Positions 18,660 to 27,274 are shown, counted from the first letter of the stretch. The stretch: DNA of 64,000 nucleotides from Cohnella nanjingensis (GCF_014212125.1 NZ_JACJVP010000001.1:1-64000); one strand, 5' to 3'. The notes: a model not told the origin generated them from the sequence alone. A program made the numbers and translations.

Positions 18660-20696
18660 ATGAATGGTTACATATGGAAAATGAAACGGCGGGGCGCCGG
18701 GTTGGCGGCCGTCTTCGCGCTGTGCTGCCTGATCGTAAGCGGGTGCGCGGCGGCCGGCAACGAAGAGCGGCGGCCCAAGGCAAGCGGAGGGCTGCTCGAC
18801 TTGACGGAATGGTCTTTGGCGAGGGACGGCGTCGTGCCGATGGATGGCGATTGGCGATTCTCGGGCTACGGCCGGCAGGAGGATCCCCATGAAGGGATGC
18901 TGGCCGTCCCCGGCACCTGGGGCGTCCGCGAATCGGAGGACATGGCGCCGGGCAGCAAGAGCGCGGGGATCTACCGGCTGACACTCGAAGGACTGCCTAG
19001 CGGGGAATCGCTAGCGATTCGTCTGCCGAATATCTCGACGTCCTATCGGCTGTTCATCGACGGCAAGCCGGCGATCCACAGAGGAGAGGCCGGGCGCGCG
19101 GAGTCGGATACGACGCCCTATCAGCTGCCCGGTACGGTCTACTTCAGCTCGAACGGATCGCGGGCGGAACTGCGCCTTGACGTCTCGAATTATCACCACC
19201 GCACGGGAGGCATCCGCACGTCGTTGGTGCTGGGGACGGCCGAGCAGATCAATCAGCTGGAATTCCGCAAGCAAGCCCAGGAGATGGTGGTCCTCGGGTG
19301 CTTGCTGATGATCGGCATCTACCACCTGGGCTTGTACGCGCTAAGGCGCCGCGAGTTGGCGAATTTGTACTTCGCGCTGTTGTGCTTGTGCGTAGCGGGT
19401 CGTATGAGCGTCATCGGCGAAGGATTTCTCATGCACATGCTTCCTAGCCTCACCTGGACGGCTTCGGGGAAGATCGAATATACCTGCTTCGTTCTCAGCG
19501 GCTTGTTCGGCTTCGCCTATTTCAGGCAGATGTATCCGCGCGAGATCGCACGTCTTTGGGTCCGCTGCGCCGGCGCGGCGGCGATCGTCCTGGTGGGGGC
19601 CACTTGGAGTCTGACGGTGCTGCAGTTCAGCTCCGTCGTGGTCGCTTATCAGATCTACATCCTGATCCTCTGCGTGGCGACGCTTGCCGGCGTGATCGCG
19701 GCTTCGATCCGGCGGAGAGAGGGCGCGAAGCTCGCGCTGACCGGCGTGGCGGGACTCGTCGCGACGGTCGTGAACGACATTCTGTTCTATAACGGCTGGT
19801 GGCGTTCGCCGGATATGGTGTCCTTCGGCCTGCTGTTCCTGATCACGATGAATTCGTTCATGATCTCCCTGCGGTTCTCGCGCACGTTCGTCCGGGCCGA
19901 ACAGCTGTCTACCGAGCTCAAAGAATGGAACAATCTGCTGGAGGAGCGGATCACGGCGCGGACCGAGGAGCTCGTGCGCATGGAGCAATCCCGCAGACAG
20001 CTCGTCAGCAACATCTCGCACGATCTGCGGACGCCGATGACGCTGTTGCAAGGGTATCTGGAGGCGCTGCGAGACGGAGTCATCAGCGAGCAAGCTCAGC
20101 GGGACGCGACGATCCGGGCGATGCTCACGAAGGTCGAGGGGTTGAACGAACTGATTCAGGATCTGTTCGAACTGTCGATCCTGGAGGCGCGTCGAGCCCA
20201 GATGACCTATGTGGTCGTCCGGCTGCCGGACTGGCTCAAGCGGCTGCGGAGCGAGTACGAGATGGAGTCGCGGGAGAAAGGCATCGTTTTCCGCTGCGAA
20301 GCGGAAGGCGAGGGCGTCGCGCAGGCGGAAGTTCGGATCGACGAACATCGCATGGACCGGGTGTTCGCCAACCTGATCTATAACGCGATGCGCCATACGC
20401 CGAAGGGCGGCGAGATTCGTCTCGCCTTCGGCGTGCGGGCGGAGAAAGACGAAGTATATGTACACGTATCCGATACGGGGAGCGGCATCCATCCCGACGA
20501 CCTGCCGCACATCTTCGAGCGGTTCTACAAGAACGACAAGTCGCGGCATTCCTCGTCCGGCGGCAGCGGCCTCGGTCTGTCGATCGCCCGCGAGATCGTG
20601 GAGACGCACGGCGGCCGGATATCGGCCGAGAACCGCGAAGAGGGCGGCAGCCGGTTCCGGATCGCTCTGCCGAGATATCGAACCGGCGGACAGTAG
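18660..20696 (+). CDS. Membrane sensor histidine kinase with 7TMR-DISM-like sensor
   Basis: 678 residues. The N-terminus has a signal ending LIVSGC, a plausible lipobox. An extracellular beta-sandwich domain (about 40-190) and seven hydrophobic segments (about 200-405) follow, as in 7TM-DISM receptors that often sense carbohydrates. After a short coiled coil comes HisKA with His454 (SNISHDLRTP), then the HATPase domain (NLIYNAMRHTP, DTGSGI, GLGLSIAREI). The ATG at 18660 has GGAGAGG 6 nt upstream; a GTG five codons earlier is less well placed. It is expected to phosphorylate the divergent response regulator. Confidence 0.9.
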   Translation: MNGYIWKMKRRGAGLAAVFALCCLIVSGCAAAGNEERRPKASGGLLDLTEWSLARDGVVPMDGDWRFSGYGRQEDPHEGMLAVPGTWGVRESEDMAPGSKSAGIYRLTLEGLPSGESLAIRLPNISTSYRLFIDGKPAIHRGEAGRAESDTTPYQLPGTVYFSSNGSRAELRLDVSNYHHRTGGIRTSLVLGTAEQINQLEFRKQAQEMVVLGCLLMIGIYHLGLYALRRRELANLYFALLCLCVAGRMSVIGEGFLMHMLPSLTWTASGKIEYTCFVLSGLFGFAYFRQMYPREIARLWVRCAGAAAIVLVGATWSLTVLQFSSVVVAYQIYILILCVATLAGVIAASIRRREGAKLALTGVAGLVATVVNDILFYNGWWRSPDMVSFGLLFLITMNSFMISLRFSRTFVRAEQLSTELKEWNNLLEERITARTEELVRMEQSRRQLVSNISHDLRTPMTLLQGYLEALRDGVISEQAQRDATIRAMLTKVEGLNELIQDLFELSILEARRAQMTYVVVRLPDWLKRLRSEYEMESREKGIVFRCEAEGEGVAQAEVRIDEHRMDRVFANLIYNAMRHTPKGGEIRLAFGVRAEKDEVYVHVSDTGSGIHPDDLPHIFERFYKNDKSRHSSSGGSGLGLSIAREIVETHGGRISAENREEGGSRFRIALPRYRTGGQ

Positions 20697-20809
20697 GACG
20701 TTGCGCGGCCTTCGCCATTCGGTTCCCAATCTAACCCCGCGCCTATCGCGGCAGATCGCCTTGGCGGCCTGGCCGCGATCGCGGCGGCGCGGACGAGGAG
20801 CGCCGGCTG

Positions 20810-21154
20810 CTAGCGTCCCGTGCCCGTTCCCGCATCTTTATAGACGATCTCGTGCAGGAGGCCGATCGACTGCTTCCGCTGCTCGTGGTTCATGTCTTTG
20901 ATGAGGCGCAGAATCTCCGAATCCTGGGCGCTGGCGGCTGCTTCCCGATGCTTGGGCGGGTTGCCTCCGATAATGTAGTCCAGAGAGACGTCGAAGAAGT
21001 CCGACAGCTTGATCAGCGTCTCGTAGACGGGCTGACGGTTGTTAATCTCGTAATGGCTGTAGGCGGAACGGGTGATGCCGATATGTCGGGCGACTTCTTC
21101 TTGCGATATGCCGCGCTCTAAACGCAGCTCTCTGAGGCGTTCTCCCATGTTCAT
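20810..21154 (-). CDS. XRE-family HTH regulator
   Basis: 114 residues. Residues 4-60 form a Cro/CI-type helix-turn-helix (LRELRLERGISQEEVARHIG with recognition helix ITRSAYSHYE), followed by a helical C-terminal tail. The ATG has AAGGAGA 8 nt upstream. The gene faces away from the aminopeptidase gene, and two GATAC palindromes lie in the shared 371-bp gap, so it probably represses itself and perhaps the neighbour. It resembles small Bacillota regulators such as SinR/Xre-like proteins, without a peptidase domain. Confidence 0.88.
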   Translation of the reverse strand: MNMGERLRELRLERGISQEEVARHIGITRSAYSHYEINNRQPVYETLIKLSDFFDVSLDYIIGGNPPKHREAAASAQDSEILRLIKDMNHEQRKQSIGLLHEIVYKDAGTGTGR

Positions 21155-21249
21155 CGTTCATTCTCCTTGCGGCGAAAGTGGAAATCAGCGTCTTCATCCT
21201 CAGACTGATGGCGTGATCCCCGGATGGAAGGGCTATATCCCTAATTTAT

Positions 21250-21264
21250 GATACAAAATGTATC
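21250..21264. promoter_or_regulatory. GATACAAAATGTATC palindrome, candidate XRE operator 1
   Basis: Perfect inverted repeat GATACA-AAA-TGTATC, 96 bp upstream of the XRE gene start on the other strand. Confidence 0.5.
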
Positions 21265-21275
21265 GTGTCAAGGGT

Positions 21276-21290
21276 TTGGAAGCGATTTCC
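21276..21290. promoter_or_regulatory. cre-like site (TTGGAAGCGATTTCC)
   Basis: Matches the CcpA box pattern WTGNAANCGNWNNCW at 14 of 15 positions, between the two XRE operators. Function is unproven. Confidence 0.3.
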
Positions 21291-21391
21291 TGTCAGAATC
21301 ACCGGAAGCGCGCAAGATCAAGCGGTTTTGTGGGGAGTAAAATGATATTTTTCCGGAAAAGAGAGCGTGATGTAGGACAAGTTCATAAAAT

Positions 21392-21406
21392 GATACATAT
21401 CGTATC
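21392..21406. promoter_or_regulatory. GATACATATCGTATC palindrome, candidate XRE operator 2
   Basis: Inverted repeat GATAC-ATATC-GTATC, sharing the half site with operator 1, 142 bp from it and 120 bp upstream of the aminopeptidase start. A TATAAT at 21476-21481 is a probable -10 box for the aminopeptidase. Confidence 0.5.
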
Positions 21407-21525
21407 TTCGTCTTCTATCGGTGAATCGCGTTCCGGCCGCAGAAGCGTAGCTCGATTTTGCCGGGAAAGAGGCGTTATAATAGGAAACGTACATATCGAA
21501 TCGTAAATGCCGGGAGGAATTGCAT

Positions 21526-22755
21526 ATGAAATTCGAGAAAAGCTTGGCGCAGTATGCGGCGTTGGCCGTCGAGGTCGGCGTCAACCTTCAGCCCGATCAG
21601 ACGTTGTGCGTCTTCGCGCCGGTAGCGGCGGCGGAGTACGTACGTCTGATTGCGAGGCGAGCCTATGAGATGGGGGCGCGTTACGTGCATGTCGAGTGGG
21701 GCGACGAGCAGATCGCGCGGACGCGACTCGAATTGGCGCCCGAAGACGCGCTGGCGGAATTCCCGGCTTGGCGCGTGCAGGGCCGCGTCGAGATGGCCAA
21801 GGAAGGCGGCGCGTTCCTGTGGGTGCTCGCCGACGATCCCGACCTGTTGCGCGGCATCGACTCCGGACGCATCGCCGCGACGAACAAGGCTGCTTCCGCG
21901 GCCTTGAAGCCGTTTCGCGAATTCACGGTGACCAACAAAGTGGCGTGGTCGATCGTTGCCGTGCCGTCGCAGGCTTGGGCGGATACCGTGTTCCCGGCGC
22001 TGCCGGCTTCCGAGCGCGTAGATGCGCTGTGGGACGCGATCTTCGCCGCGACGCGGGTGAACGAAGATGAACCTGTCCAACGGTGGCGCGAACATGTAAC
22101 GGCGCTGCAGTCGCGTGCCGATTGGCTGAACGAGAGCAAGTTCTCCGCCTTGCGCTACGCCGGTCCGGGCACGGATCTGACGATCGGCTTGCCGCAAGGC
22201 CATATCTGGACCAGCGCGGGCAACAAGAACGCCCAAGGCACGCCGTTCGTCCCGAACATGCCGACGGAAGAGGTGTTCACGTCGCCGCATCGCCTTGAGG
22301 TGAACGGAACCGTCTCCAGCAGCAAGCCGCTCAGCCATCACGGCAGCATGATCGACCGTTTCTCGCTGACGTTCAAGGACGGCCGTATTGTAGAATATTC
22401 AGCCGAACAAGGCTATGAAGCGCTGAAGCGAATCATCGACACGGACGACGGCGGGCGTTATCTGGGCGAAGTCGCGCTGGTGCCGCATCGTTCTCCGATC
22501 TCCGACTCGAACCTGATCTTCAACAATACGCTGTTCGACGAGAACGCGGCCTGCCACCTGGCGATCGGCTTCGGGTTCCCGTTCTGCATCGAAGGCGGCC
22601 TCGCGCTCAGCAAGGAAGAGCTGCTGGCGCGGGGGATTAACGACAGCATGACGCATGTCGACTTCATGATCGGGGGCGCCGCTCTGGATATCGACGGGAT
22701 TCTCCCGGACGGCAGCGTCGTGCCGGTCTTCCGCGACGGCAACTGGGCCAAGTAA
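21526..22755 (+). CDS. M29-family aminopeptidase (AmpS/PepS type)
   Basis: 409 residues, the usual length of the family. C-terminal motifs of the metal centre are visible: LGEVALVP, FDENAACHLAIG, and THVDFMIGG followed by LDIDG, which supply the Glu, His, His and Asp ligands. The N-terminal half is the Rossmann-like domain of this dimeric enzyme. These are cytoplasmic, broad-specificity exopeptidases that remove N-terminal residues, with cobalt, zinc or manganese. The ATG has GGGAGGAA 6 nt upstream; a TTG two codons earlier is not needed. Upstream palindromes suggest control by the divergent XRE regulator. Confidence 0.93.
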   Translation: MKFEKSLAQYAALAVEVGVNLQPDQTLCVFAPVAAAEYVRLIARRAYEMGARYVHVEWGDEQIARTRLELAPEDALAEFPAWRVQGRVEMAKEGGAFLWVLADDPDLLRGIDSGRIAATNKAASAALKPFREFTVTNKVAWSIVAVPSQAWADTVFPALPASERVDALWDAIFAATRVNEDEPVQRWREHVTALQSRADWLNESKFSALRYAGPGTDLTIGLPQGHIWTSAGNKNAQGTPFVPNMPTEEVFTSPHRLEVNGTVSSSKPLSHHGSMIDRFSLTFKDGRIVEYSAEQGYEALKRIIDTDDGGRYLGEVALVPHRSPISDSNLIFNNTLFDENAACHLAIGFGFPFCIEGGLALSKEELLARGINDSMTHVDFMIGGAALDIDGILPDGSVVPVFRDGNWAK

Positions 22756-22864
22756 GAGGCGGATAGCGCCCGAACGGCAGCCAGGGTGACGCGAACCTTC
22801 CTGGGCGTTCGCACATATGGTGTGTTGTGCATCATGAGTGCCTCGTTAAAAAGGAGGATCCGCC

Positions 22865-23680
22865 GTGCGCAACCTAGGTGGCGATAACGCGTCCGCGCTG
22901 TTCGAGCATCGGTTCTGGCTGCAGGTGCTGGGCGATCATGCCCGCTTCATCTTGGATTCATTCGCTTCGCAAGAGAAGGACGATATCGCGAAGGCGAAGC
23001 GATTCGTTCAAGTGTTCGACGGTCTGCTCGCCGGGGCGCGAAACGCAACGGCGGGTACGAACCTCGATGCGCTCCAGCGGGAGGCCAAGATAGAGACGGA
23101 CGCGCTTCGAGCCTTCAAACTGGACCTGTTGGCCCGTTCCTTGCATGGCCGATTGAAGTCTTCGCTTCCGCCGACGTTTTTCAGCCATATGGTAAATGAG
23201 CTGGAGGAGTATGTCCGGATCTTGGACGCGCTGCTTGAAGGCAAGCCCGTTCCGATCTACCATCCGCTTCACCATGACCTGCTGTGGCTTCAGGACGCGC
23301 ACGGCCATGCCGGCGCGATCGCCATGGGCTTGGACAGGGTGGAAACCGACTTGCTGCACCGGAGCGTCGACTTTGAGAAGCACTTTCAGGCGCTTTATCT
23401 GAAGGCGGTAGAGATGGCGGGATACCTGCGCACGCAATTGCGGGACTTCCCGGCGATGCGCCGGTATCACCAGCAGATCAATCTGGAGATGGCGCTGTTT
23501 CGCAAGTTTCTGAGCGATCTGGAAGAGTTGGAGCTGAGGGCCGAAGTGCTCGATATCATCAGTCCGCTCATGCCGGACCATATGGCGCGGGAAGAGTGCT
23601 ACTATCTCCTCAAGCTCGCCCAGTCCGGGGCGGTCCCCAATCCCGGCTGCGACCCGACCCATCCGCGCGTGGATTCTTGA
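22865..23680 (+). CDS. DUF2935 family protein
   Basis: 271 residues, almost all helical. It contains two related halves, each starting with a pattern like [16 protein letters not shown] (about 11-26) and [15 protein letters not shown] (about 138-152), with several His and Glu residues placed as in a ferritin-like four-helix bundle. Proteins of this family are widespread in Bacillus and Paenibacillus; some are described as metal-binding, but I know no assigned reaction. GTG start with AAGGAGG (22851-22857) 7 nt upstream. A strong terminator follows, so it is a single-gene unit. Confidence 0.8.
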   Translation: MRNLGGDNASALFEHRFWLQVLGDHARFILDSFASQEKDDIAKAKRFVQVFDGLLAGARNATAGTNLDALQREAKIETDALRAFKLDLLARSLHGRLKSSLPPTFFSHMVNELEEYVRILDALLEGKPVPIYHPLHHDLLWLQDAHGHAGAIAMGLDRVETDLLHRSVDFEKHFQALYLKAVEMAGYLRTQLRDFPAMRRYHQQINLEMALFRKFLSDLEELELRAEVLDIISPLMPDHMAREECYYLLKLAQSGAVPNPGCDPTHPRVDS

Positions 23681-23694
23681 TTGGCGCATCACGA

Positions 23695-23736
23695 AGAACC
23701 GGAATCGACGGCGTTGTCGATTCCGGTTCTTTTTTT
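23695..23736 (+). terminator. Strong terminator after the DUF2935 gene
   Basis: A perfect 15-bp stem (AGAACCGGAATCGAC, 23695-23709, with 23716-23730) closes a 6-nt loop and is followed by TTTTTTT. Confidence 0.95.
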
Positions 23737-23798
23737 GCGCGCTGCCGCATGTCGAGGAGGGCGGAAAACCGAAGGCGCGGAAAACGAAGAAAAATATA

Positions 23799-23828
23799 TT
23801 TACATACATACTGTATGTATGATAAATT
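23799..23828 (+). promoter_or_regulatory. Promoter with TetR-type operator for the VOC-tetR operon
   Basis: The perfect palindrome CATACATAC-T-GTATGTATG (23803-23821) lies between TTTACA (23799-23804) and an ATAAAT -10-like box (23822-23827; spacing 17). It closely resembles the E. coli AcrR operator core ACATACAT...ATGTATGT. Binding by the TetR protein encoded downstream would block the promoter. Confidence 0.65.
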
Positions 23829-23859
23829 TTCGATATCCCCCTTAAAGGAGAGAATGCTC

Positions 23860-24303
23860 ATGATGGCGAATAGTTTCTATCCCGTGATCTTAACCGAAGA
23901 CGTGAAGGCCAGTTCCGCGTTCTACATCGCCCACTTCGGCTTCGAGCCCGTCTTCGAGGCGGACTGGTACGTCAGCCTGAAGAATAGCGCCGGCCCGGCG
24001 CCGTTCGAGCTGGCTATTCTGAGCGCTTCGCACGAGACGGTGCCGGAAGCGTTCCGGAAAGCGGCGCAGGGCGTCATCCTCAACTTCGAGGTCGCCAGCG
24101 CGGACGACGCATACGAGCGGCTCATTGGGGAAGCGAAGCTCCCGCTCCGCCAGCCGATTCGCGACGAAGCGTTCGGCCAGCGGCACTTCATCACGAGCGA
24201 TCCGAATGGCGTTCTACTGGACGTCATACAGATCATTCCGCCTTCCGAGGCGTACGGGGAACAGTATCGCGAGCAGGTGTGGGCCGACGGCGAACCGCGC
24301 TGA
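23860..24303 (+). CDS. VOC (glyoxalase/bleomycin-resistance) family protein
   Basis: 147 residues with a single betaalphabetabetabeta pair: [19 protein letters not shown] near the N-terminus and the closing [16 protein letters not shown] motif near residue 115. This fold binds a metal and small substrates or sequesters drugs; the function of this one is unknown. AAAGGAG (23844-23850) is 9 nt before the ATG at 23860; ATGs at 23854 and 23863 are in frame too but worse spaced. It is the first gene of an operon with a TetR regulator and sits directly behind a palindromic operator, so it is probably the regulated gene. Confidence 0.82.
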   Translation: MMANSFYPVILTEDVKASSAFYIAHFGFEPVFEADWYVSLKNSAGPAPFELAILSASHETVPEAFRKAAQGVILNFEVASADDAYERLIGEAKLPLRQPIRDEAFGQRHFITSDPNGVLLDVIQIIPPSEAYGEQYREQVWADGEPR

Positions 24304-24330
24304 AGAACGCCCGCCGAAGAGAAGGCATGC

Positions 24331-24402
24331 GCATGAACAGAACGGCCGGCGAGGAGGAGACATCCGCATGAACAGAACGGCCGGCGAGGAGGAGACATCC
24401 GC
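24331..24402 (+). repeat. 35-bp tandem duplication carrying two coupled 12-codon mini-ORFs
   Basis: The 35-bp unit GCATGAACAGAACGGCCGGC... occurs twice (24331, 24366) before the tetR start at 24403. Each unit holds a ribosome binding site (GAGGAGGAG) and an ATG opening the same 12-residue frame, MNRTAGEEETSA. The stop of each overlaps the next ATG (ATGA), so 24333-24371 and 24368-24406 are linked in series to tetR. The peptide resembles the tetR N-terminus (MRRTQAETNET), suggesting the unit arose by duplicating the tetR start. Confidence 0.8.
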
Positions 24403-25014
24403 ATGAGAAGAACGCAAGCCGAGACGAACGAGACGATCCGCAAGCTGATCGAAGCGGCGAGGGCCGTGTTCACCGAACGCGGATACGCCCCATCGTCCCT
24501 GGAAGAGATCGCACAGCGGGCGGAAGTGACGCGAGGCGCGGTCTATCATCATTTCGGGAACAAGAAGGAGCTGTTCCGGGTCGTCCTCGAATCCGTGCAG
24601 CAAGAGATCGGGGAACGCGTCGAGCGCGAGGCGTTGAAGCGCGGCGAGCCGTGGGAGCAACTGGAAGCGGGCTGCATCGCCTTCGTGACGGCCGCGGTCG
24701 ATCCGTCCATGAAGCGGATCCTGCTGGAAGACGGGCCCGCCGCGGTGGGCTGGGAGACCTGGCGCGAGATGGACGAGCGGAACGCCGTCCGGCACTTGCG
24801 GGAGCAGCTGCAGGACATGAAGGATCAGGGACTGCTGAGACCGGTATCCGTCGAAGCGCTGACGCACTTTCTCTCCGGCGCGCTGAACGAGATGACGTTG
24901 TGGATCGCCGAGGCCAACGACCTCCCGCGCGCCATGACGGAGATCCGGGCAGTCTTGGAAGGCTGTCTGGCCGGCTTCAAGCTGCCGCACGGATCCGATC
25001 GACCAATCGCTTAA
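24403..25014 (+). CDS. TetR-family transcriptional regulator
   Basis: 203 residues. The N-terminal DNA-binding domain (about 10-60) has the classic pattern TERGYAPSSLEEIAQRAEVT then RGAVYHHFGNKKELF. The C-terminal helical domain fits the TetR ligand pocket (AcrR/Ycf-like group). The ATG has GAGGAGGAG upstream and overlaps the stop of a mini-ORF, so translation may be coupled. The gene follows the VOC gene, and a TetR-type palindrome lies in the common promoter, making autoregulation very likely. The inducer is unknown. Confidence 0.92.
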   Translation: MRRTQAETNETIRKLIEAARAVFTERGYAPSSLEEIAQRAEVTRGAVYHHFGNKKELFRVVLESVQQEIGERVEREALKRGEPWEQLEAGCIAFVTAAVDPSMKRILLEDGPAAVGWETWREMDERNAVRHLREQLQDMKDQGLLRPVSVEALTHFLSGALNEMTLWIAEANDLPRAMTEIRAVLEGCLAGFKLPHGSDRPIA

Positions 25015-25117
25015 GCGGGATCATGCATACGAATTTCTTGAAGTTTAGATAGATTCGCGCCGGCCATCCAAATCCGAATTATCGCGCTTTGTCGCACGTA
25101 CTTCGGGGCATGTTTTC

Positions 25118-25146
25118 TTGAATTTCGACCTATAGGCGCTTAAGAT
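25118..25146 (+). promoter_or_regulatory. Promoter of the rpiR-type regulator gene
   Basis: TTGAAT (25118-25123), 17-bp spacer, TAAGAT (25141-25146), 59 bp before the start codon. Confidence 0.45.
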
Positions 25147-25205
25147 GAAAAGGTGCCGCCATTGGCGAAAAGGCACGAGAACCTAGAGGCGAGTAGGGAA
25201 AAGAC

Positions 25206-26069
25206 ATGGCGATTCACGATAATATTTTGATCAAGATCCGCGAGCGGAAGGAGAGTCTGACGCCGGTCGAGCGCAGGGTCGCCGACTACGTCCTGGCCAA
25301 CCTGGAGGAGATTCCGCACTTATCCATCAAGCGTCTGGCGCAGCTCAGCAAGACGAGCGACGCCTCGGTCCTCCGGTTCTGCAAGACGATGGGTTACGGC
25401 GGCTACCGCAGCTTCATCGTGAGCGTGTCCGCCTCGCTGGGCTCGATGGATGAGGAGCATCGCGATCCGTATACCGACATTCAGCCCGGAGACGATCTAT
25501 CCGTCATCATCGCCAACATCTCCCGTAACAACTGCCGCTCGATCGAGGACACGCTCAGCGTCCTCGACCGGAACGAGGTGGCACGCGCCGTTCAGGCGCT
25601 GCGCGAGAGCGGCAGGATCGTCTTCTTCGGCATCGGAGCATCCGGCTTGGTGTGCCGGGACGCGGAGCAGAAGTTCTCGCGCATCAACAAGATGTGCCAC
25701 GCCTATACCGACGGGCATAGCCAGCTGACCGCGGCGACGCTGCTCGGCAAGGGGGACGTCGCGATCTTCATCTCGAACTCCGGCGATACGGCCGAGATCC
25801 TCGATACGCTGGAGATCGCGAAGAAGAGCGGCGCGCGCCTCATCGCCATCACCAAGTACAACCGGAGCGAACTGGCCGACAAGTCGGACGTCGTCCTCAG
25901 CATCTCCACGCCGGAGGTGACGATCCGCAGCGGCGCGATGGGCTCCCGGATCGCCATGCTGACCGTCATCGACATTCTTTTCGCGGGCGTCGCCAGCGCG
26001 GAGTATCCGCACGTGAAAAAGTACTTGACCAAAACGCACGATATCTTGTCGGGCAAGCACCGCAGGTAA
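25206..26069 (+). CDS. RpiR/MurR-family transcriptional regulator with SIS domain
   Basis: 287 residues. N-terminal RpiR helix-turn-helix (about 1-78; SIKRLAQLSKTSDASVLRFC is the recognition region) and a C-terminal SIS sugar-phosphate-binding domain (about 120-260; FFGIGASGLV, ISNSGDTAEILD). The family senses sugar phosphates; MurR-type members respond to MurNAc-6-phosphate. Position directly upstream of murQ, with AAAATTT repeats in the gap, makes it the likely regulator of the recycling operon. ATG start with a weak purine-rich AGGGAAAAG upstream, so it may be poorly translated, as suits a regulator. Confidence 0.92.
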   Translation: MAIHDNILIKIRERKESLTPVERRVADYVLANLEEIPHLSIKRLAQLSKTSDASVLRFCKTMGYGGYRSFIVSVSASLGSMDEEHRDPYTDIQPGDDLSVIIANISRNNCRSIEDTLSVLDRNEVARAVQALRESGRIVFFGIGASGLVCRDAEQKFSRINKMCHAYTDGHSQLTAATLLGKGDVAIFISNSGDTAEILDTLEIAKKSGARLIAITKYNRSELADKSDVVLSISTPEVTIRSGAMGSRIAMLTVIDILFAGVASAEYPHVKKYLTKTHDILSGKHRR

Positions 26070-26126
26070 TCGTAACGGACATCGGCCCCGCTGCGGACGG
26101 TGTCTTTATTTGTCGCATTATCGAAT

Positions 26127-26165
26127 TAAAATTTCAAAAACAAATTTTAGATCAAAATAAAATTT
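26127..26165. promoter_or_regulatory. Candidate RpiR/MurR operator: three TAAAATTT half sites
   Basis: TAAAATTT (26127-26134) and AAATTTTA (26142-26149) form an inverted repeat with a 7-bp spacer; a third copy, TAAAATTT, lies at 26158-26165, 31 bp (about three helical turns) from the first. The group ends 9 bp before the -35 box of murQ. Confidence 0.45.
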
Positions 26166-26174
26166 CAGAATCTA

Positions 26175-26204
26175 TTGACGGCCATCGGTCGCGCCACTTA
26201 ATAT
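26175..26204 (+). promoter_or_regulatory. Promoter of the murQ operon
   Basis: TTGACG (26175-26180), 18-bp spacer, TAATAT (26199-26204). Both boxes are close to sigma-A consensus. Confidence 0.6.
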
Positions 26205-26274
26205 AAGCCTCAGAAACGGGCATGGCGCATCTCCCGGTCGAGGTCCAACCCACATCCCAATCGGAGTAGGAGAA

Positions 26275-27195
26275 ATGGCGATGAACGATGACTTTGCGGG
26301 ATTGACGACGGAGCGAATCAACGAGGAGACGCTGGCGATCGACGAATGCACGACCGAACAGATGCTGCAGCTCCTCCATCGGGAGGATGCGAAGGTCCCC
26401 GCCGCGGTGGCTGCGGAGATCCCGCAGATCGGCAAAGCGGTAGACGTCCTCCATCGCGTGCTCCGGCAGGGCGGACGGATGTTCTATATCGGCGCAGGGA
26501 CATCTGGCCGCATCGGCGTTCTGGATGCTTCGGAATGTCCCCCGACCTTCGGGACCGAGCCTTGGCAGGTGCAAGGACATATCGCCGGCGGGGACGCGGC
26601 TTTGCGGCTCGCGGTCGAGGGGGCGGAGGACGACGCGGAGGCGGGGGCGGCGCTCATCGATCGCTGCGGGGTGACCGAGCGGGACGCGGTGATCGGGATC
26701 TCCGCGAGCGGATGCGCGGCGTTCGTCGTGGCGGGCGTGCGGAGGGCCGCCGAGATCGGGGCGGCGACCGTCGGCGTCGTGAACAACAAGCGTTCGAAGC
26801 TGGAGGAGGTCTGCGATATCTGCATCGCGCCGATCGTCGGACCGGAGGTCATCATGGGCTCCACCCGGCTGAAGGCGGGAACGGCGCAGAAGCTGGTGCT
26901 CAATATGCTGACGACTTGCACGATGGTGAAGCTGGGCAAGACGTACGACAATCTGATGGTCGATCTCCATGCAAGCAACCGCAAGCTGCGCGACCGCGCG
27001 CTGCGCATTCTGACGGCCGCGACGGGCGTCGACGCGGATACGGCGGCGGAGGCGCTCGAACGCGCTTCGATGAACAGCAAGATGGCGATCATGATGCTCA
27101 AGACGGGCTTGGACGCGGAAGAGGCCGAACGGACGCTAGCGGGGGCCGACGGCAACTTGAAGGCGGCCATCCGCGCCGGCAGCCGGGTCGTCTAG
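26275..27195 (+). CDS. murQ: N-acetylmuramic acid 6-phosphate etherase
   Basis: 306 residues. The family signature GAGTSGRIGVLDASECPPTFG lies near 77-97, with the SIS-domain core after it (IGISASGCAAFV) and the helical C-terminal part. MurQ splits the lactyl ether of MurNAc-6-phosphate to GlcNAc-6-phosphate and D-lactate in the cytoplasm, the key step of MurNAc recycling. The ATG has GGAGTAGGAGA upstream. It heads an operon with an ABC importer and anmK, which would supply MurNAc-6-phosphate. No nagZ, amidase or PTS component is present in the window. Confidence 0.96.
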   Translation: MAMNDDFAGLTTERINEETLAIDECTTEQMLQLLHREDAKVPAAVAAEIPQIGKAVDVLHRVLRQGGRMFYIGAGTSGRIGVLDASECPPTFGTEPWQVQGHIAGGDAALRLAVEGAEDDAEAGAALIDRCGVTERDAVIGISASGCAAFVVAGVRRAAEIGAATVGVVNNKRSKLEEVCDICIAPIVGPEVIMGSTRLKAGTAQKLVLNMLTTCTMVKLGKTYDNLMVDLHASNRKLRDRALRILTAATGVDADTAAEALERASMNSKMAIMMLKTGLDAEEAERTLAGADGNLKAAIRAGSRVV

Positions 27196-27274
27196 TCCCG
27201 GCAACGCGGAGCGCATGGGGGTCCCGCGAGAATTGGGTTAAAGCAGAATTCCAAATTGGAGGAGGAAGGTCCCG

